Shown here piece after piece: positions 15,705-17,711 of a stretch of DNA of 17,711 bases (position 1 is its first letter; each line of letters begins with the position of its first letter). The DNA comes from CAYOEZ01 sp964402955. GTDB lineage: Bacteria; Chloroflexota; DTOL01; DAOUCN01. The position numbers and the translations under genes are program-made. A model generated the notes under the pieces. It was not told the DNA's origin. It did no database searches and worked only from the letters and a program-made list of their open reading frames with translations. The DNA lies in contig CAYOEZ010000087.1 in the NCBI GenBank assembly GCA_964402955.1, forward strand, positions 1-17,711, read 5' to 3'.

Positions 15705-16669
15705 CCGTCCACTTGACCGACGCTTACTGCCACGTTTCGCTGCCGCGCTTTTTGGCTGTGGAAGAACTCCTAGCTGTGCTTGATGCGCACCAGGTCCAGC
15801 ATGGTGTGGTCGCCACTGCTGACACATGTCCTGACTTGCCCGAGCTCTCACGCGCCATCGTCCAACACGGCGATCGGCTGCGTGCGGTTGGTATGCCCTC
15901 GGGCAAGAGCGCGGATGATATCCAGACCTGTGTGGCCGAGCAATTAGCGGCGGGCTTTCTGGGTATCCGCTTGCCGGCCGATCTCCTCGTTCAACATCCC
16001 AAACTACTCGACATAATTGGCGAGGCTGGCGGCATCCCGTTCGTCGTCGGCGGCAACGGGCTAGCTGCAGCCGCAACGCTCTTGCTGCACTTTCTGGAAG
16101 CATATCCTGCTGGCCTTATCTGCGCCCCGCACTTTGCCGGGGTCGCGGACCCCAGCCTTTTCGATCGAGACCCTCAGGTCCGCCGCCTGTTTGAACACCC
16201 CAGGTTTCATGTCATTTTCTCGCGGCAAGGAGCACAAGACCAAAGCTTGATCAAGCCATGGGCGCGTGCAGTCGTAGAGATCGTGGGCTGGGGACGCATC
16301 ATGTTCGGGAGTGAGTATCTGGTGTGCCTGTGGCGGGACGAGACGTATGCAGACACGATTGCCTGGGTGGACTGGCTGGGGCCGAACCCCGCGCAGCGCG
16401 CCGCCTACTTCTACGCCAACGCCGAGGAGCATCTCTTCGCCAGGACGCTCCGGCCGGCGAGGATAATCGGTGAGCAGTGGTCGGCAGCACGCTGGCGGCG
16501 CCCGGAGCCGGTCTGGTTGTTTCCTCGCCAGAGCCTCGATCTGCCGGAAGAGACACACCGGCGCCTGCTAACAACCTATCTGGCGCGTGGCGGTGATGCC
16601 CGGCTAGGCAGCTACCGCAGTTTCGTGGCGACGCTGATCAGCGAGCTTGCGGAGGGAAAGGCCGGATAG
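15701..16669 (+). CDS. Amidohydrolase-2-like TIM-barrel hydrolase, degenerate metal motif
   Basis: A 322-residue protein that resembles amidohydrolase family 2 (lactonases and decarboxylases). It begins with LTDAYCHVSLPRF in place of the usual strand-1 DxHxH signature: Asp7 and His11 remain but the first His is Tyr. MFGSEYLV occupies the position of the family motif GSDYP, with Glu for the conserved Asp. HFAGVADPSLFD supplies a mid-barrel His. About 75 residues at the C-terminus extend past the barrel core. Its ATG overlaps the aldo/keto reductase stop. A lactonase linking the reductase product to the dehydratase substrate is a contextual inference; the altered motif could mean another metal use or loss of catalysis. 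Confidence 0.75.
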   Translation: MTVHLTDAYCHVSLPRFLAVEELLAVLDAHQVQHGVVATADTCPDLPELSRAIVQHGDRLRAVGMPSGKSADDIQTCVAEQLAAGFLGIRLPADLLVQHPKLLDIIGEAGGIPFVVGGNGLAAAATLLLHFLEAYPAGLICAPHFAGVADPSLFDRDPQVRRLFEHPRFHVIFSRQGAQDQSLIKPWARAVVEIVGWGRIMFGSEYLVCLWRDETYADTIAWVDWLGPNPAQRAAYFYANAEEHLFARTLRPARIIGEQWSAARWRRPEPVWLFPRQSLDLPEETHRRLLTTYLARGGDARLGSYRSFVATLISELAEGKAG

Positions 16670-16713
16670 AACCTTGCCCGCCCGTCACCCGCCGGGCCAT
16701 ATCCAGATTCGTC

Positions 16714-16750
16714 AGCAGACAGCAGGCCTGCCGTAGGCCTGCTGTCTGCT
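16714..16750 (+). terminator. Strong hairpin after the catabolic gene cluster
   Basis: Positions 16714-16728 and 16736-16750 form a perfect 15-bp stem with a 7-base loop, 45 bases after the stop of the amidohydrolase-like gene. Only a weak T-containing tail (TCTCAG after the stem) follows, so intrinsic termination is likely but not canonical. Confidence 0.6.
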
Positions 16751-16755
16751 TCTCA

Positions 16756-16955
16756 GACACCGCCAAACGCGACAGCCCGAAGGCGCACAGCGGTGTCTTC
16801 TTCATGCTGTACGTGACGCCACGCAACAACTTGCTCAGGCGCTGGCGGCGGGCAGAAACGTTGTCGTAGCCGAGGTAGATCTAGGTGAAGACGACAAAGC
16901 GGCCGGGGAGGCCGGTCAAGAGGAGGCGCACCTCGCCGGCGCGGTAGGCGAGCAC
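16756..16955 (-). pseudogene. Possible degraded minus-strand coding fragment, unidentified
   Basis: On the minus strand a protein-like reading is interrupted by a single TAG at 16883-16881: VLAYRAGEVRLLLTGLPGR, FVVFT, stop, then IYLGYDNVSARRQRLSKLLR and GVTYSMKKTPL. Third codon positions are strongly G/C, as in the intact genes, unlike the plus-strand reading of the same bases. I do not recognise the family. It could be an artefact of GC-rich antisense sequence opposite the dehydratase remnant. Confidence 0.3.
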
Positions 16956-17045
16956 GTCTACTCGCGGTGGAAAGCAAAGGCGTGGTTGGACACCGGCGCG
17001 GTGGACAATTCTGCAGGTGGATGCGCGTCGGGCCGGTGGTACTAG
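16935..17045 (+). pseudogene. Decayed fragment of an enolase-superfamily dehydratase
   Basis: Translation gives GEHVYSRWKAKAWLDTGAVD and, after a one-base frameshift near 17007, ILQVDARRAGGTSEV. This matches the metal-binding strand region of the intact dehydratase in this window (GEHVYTRWQVKELLVAEAVD, VVQTDPDWTGGITEL) residue for residue at the key positions, although the nucleotide sequence has diverged. The flanks lack the rest of the protein. It is therefore a remnant of a second, non-identical dehydratase gene. In the same frame, at 16803-16820, HAVRDA also matches the intact protein, so the remnant may begin earlier with internal deletions. Confidence 0.65.
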
Positions 17046-17100
17046 CGAGGTGAATGGACTTTAAGGGAACTGCTATTGAGTCCCAGGAAGAGCTAGCGTT

Positions 17101-17250
17101 CTAGTACTACTACCGTACATGGCAGCGCGTCATTCTGAGGAGCGCTCTTTGCGACAAAGAATCTCAACCGGCGGCCCCAAAGAGATGCTTCGGTCGCACA
17201 GACCGCTTCCTCAGCATGACAGGATTCGCTAACTACGGTAGTAGTACTAG
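17101..17250. mobile_element. MITE-like element, about 150 bp
   Basis: The ends 17101-17117 and 17234-17250 are perfect 17-bp inverted repeats beginning with CTAG. If the palindromic CTAG is a target duplication, the repeats proper are 13 bp. Inside lies a second, imperfect inverted repeat (about 17130-17166 and 17183-17221) of the GTCATTCTGAGGA type that recurs in many Chloroflexota and other genomes. There is no open reading frame that could be a transposase, so mobilisation would depend on an enzyme supplied in trans. Confidence 0.7.
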
Positions 17251-17417
17251 CCAGCGGCGACAGCCGTTCCGGTCTGATGGTCAACCAAACGCGCCGGCCA
17301 CAAGGCCGACGCTGTTTGTTGTGCTACCGGTTGAGCGCAGAGACGCGGACTCAGCCGGGGGAGGCAAGGAGATTGCCCTGCCGGTGCTGGTTGACGTCGG
17401 CCGCAGGTCAATAGCTA

Positions 17418-17446
17418 TTGCAATCGGCTGCTGTCCGGTGTACACT
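17418..17446 (+). promoter_or_regulatory. Sigma70-type promoter of the second PanB-like gene
   Basis: TTGCAA (17418-17423) and TACACT (17441-17446) are separated by 17 bases. The start is expected near 17453, about 60 bases before the ATG. The ribosome-binding site AAGGAG lies at 17501-17506. Confidence 0.6.
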
Positions 17447-17513
17447 ATGGTGCAGAGACCCTCTGTCCGGGTCAAGGCGTCGCAGCTCAGAACAGACACA
17501 AAGGAGTGTTCAC

Positions 17514-17711
17514 ATGAACGAACGCAAGAAGGTCACGCTGTCCGTGCTCTTTGACAAGATGGCAAAGGGCATTCCCCTCACCATGATCACCTGTTACGAT
17601 TACCCGATGGCCACGGTTGTCGAGCAAGCCGCGATGGACATTGTGCTGGTGGGCGATAGCCTGGGCATGACCATGCTCGGCTACGACTCGACCCTGCCGG
17701 TGACCATGGAT
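17514..17711 (+). CDS. panB: Second PanB-family protein, partial at window end
   Basis: The first 66 codons of a PanB paralogue run off the end of the window without a stop. It begins MNERKKVTLSVLFDKMAKG and keeps TMITCYDYPMA and the metal-binding Asp in LVGDSLGMTMLGYDSTLPVT. By direct comparison about 57 of 66 residues match the PanB-like protein at 12794. AAGGAG sits seven bases before the ATG, and a good promoter lies upstream, so this copy is expressed independently of the first cluster. Its role is as open as that of the first copy; one of the two may be the biosynthetic PanB. Confidence 0.92.
   Translation, partial: MNERKKVTLSVLFDKMAKGIPLTMITCYDYPMATVVEQAAMDIVLVGDSLGMTMLGYDSTLPVTMD

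Larger units (their letters stand above)
16670..17513. other. 844-base gap with gene remnants, hairpin, MITE-like element and promoter
   Basis: No intact gene is present. In order it holds a terminator-like hairpin (16714-16750), a zone of decayed coding sequence (about 16756-17045), a MITE-like element (17101-17250), about 165 bases in which I see nothing recognisable, and a promoter (17418-17446) with a ribosome-binding site for the second PanB gene. Confidence 0.7.

Noticed and set aside
16638..16829. Short minus-strand frame as a gene
   Set aside because: It covers the 3' end of the amidohydrolase-like gene and the terminator-like hairpin and has no ribosome-binding site; only the protein-like part further upstream is reported, as a possible remnant.
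17216..17554. 112-residue plus-strand frame across the MITE edge and the second PanB start
   Set aside because: It is out of frame with the clear PanB homologue, crosses the promoter, and has no recognisable feature.
1..17711. CRISPR array, toxin-antitoxin pair, phage genes or defence system
   Set aside because: No regularly spaced repeats, small paired genes, phage structural genes or defence signatures were seen. Repeats present are isolated palindromes.

Overview
The window reads as a GC-rich (roughly 60% G+C by eye) bacterial chromosome segment, most likely from a Chloroflexota lineage (Anaerolineae/Caldilineae-like). This is an inference from gene style: a twin-arginine lipoprotein solute-binding protein whose lipobox Cys is followed by a Thr/Pro/Ala-rich linker, large hybrid histidine kinases, a long YfhO-type membrane protein, and many intergenic palindromic elements. 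No rRNA, tRNA, CRISPR array or intact transposase was found.

Layout. (1) 68-2836, minus: a YfhO-like polytopic membrane protein, apparently expressed from its own nearly leaderless promoter. (2) 3040-5207, minus: thrC-thrB, translationally coupled (ATGA overlap), preceded by a good sigma70-type promoter and a structured leader that may be a threonine attenuator. (3) 5477-7729, plus: a membrane hybrid histidine kinase, convergent with and overlapping (71 bp at the 3' ends) a minus-strand protein with a C-terminal receiver (7659-8927). (4) 9276-12541, plus: a carbohydrate-type ABC importer (lipoprotein binding protein plus two permeases, no ATPase gene). (5) 12794-16669, plus: four tightly packed genes for a PanB-family enzyme, a rhamnonate-dehydratase-like enolase-superfamily enzyme, an aldo/keto reductase and an amidohydrolase-2-like protein. 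(6) 16670-17513: an 844-base gap with a terminator-like hairpin, a decayed enolase-superfamily fragment, a MITE-like element and a promoter. (7) 17514 to the window end: the start of a second PanB paralogue.

How it may work together. Blocks 4 and 5 look like an uptake-and-catabolism locus. The aldo/keto reductase (sugar to lactone), the amidohydrolase-like protein (lactone to acid) and the acid-sugar dehydratase (acid to 2-keto-3-deoxy acid) match the first three steps of a non-phosphorylative sugar pathway. The gene coupled to the dehydratase is a PanB-family protein, from the same phosphoenolpyruvate/pyruvate TIM-barrel superfamily as the HpcH aldolases that normally finish such pathways. 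The main hypothesis is that PanB-like proteins, duplicated here, act as the aldolase of this pathway; it is unproven, because the PanB catalytic residues are intact and ordinary ketopantoate synthesis is possible. The kinase and receiver protein next to the importer may regulate it.

Palindromic elements of at least four unrelated types occupy the intergenic spaces (22-55, 2893-3027, 12607-12739, 17101-17250).
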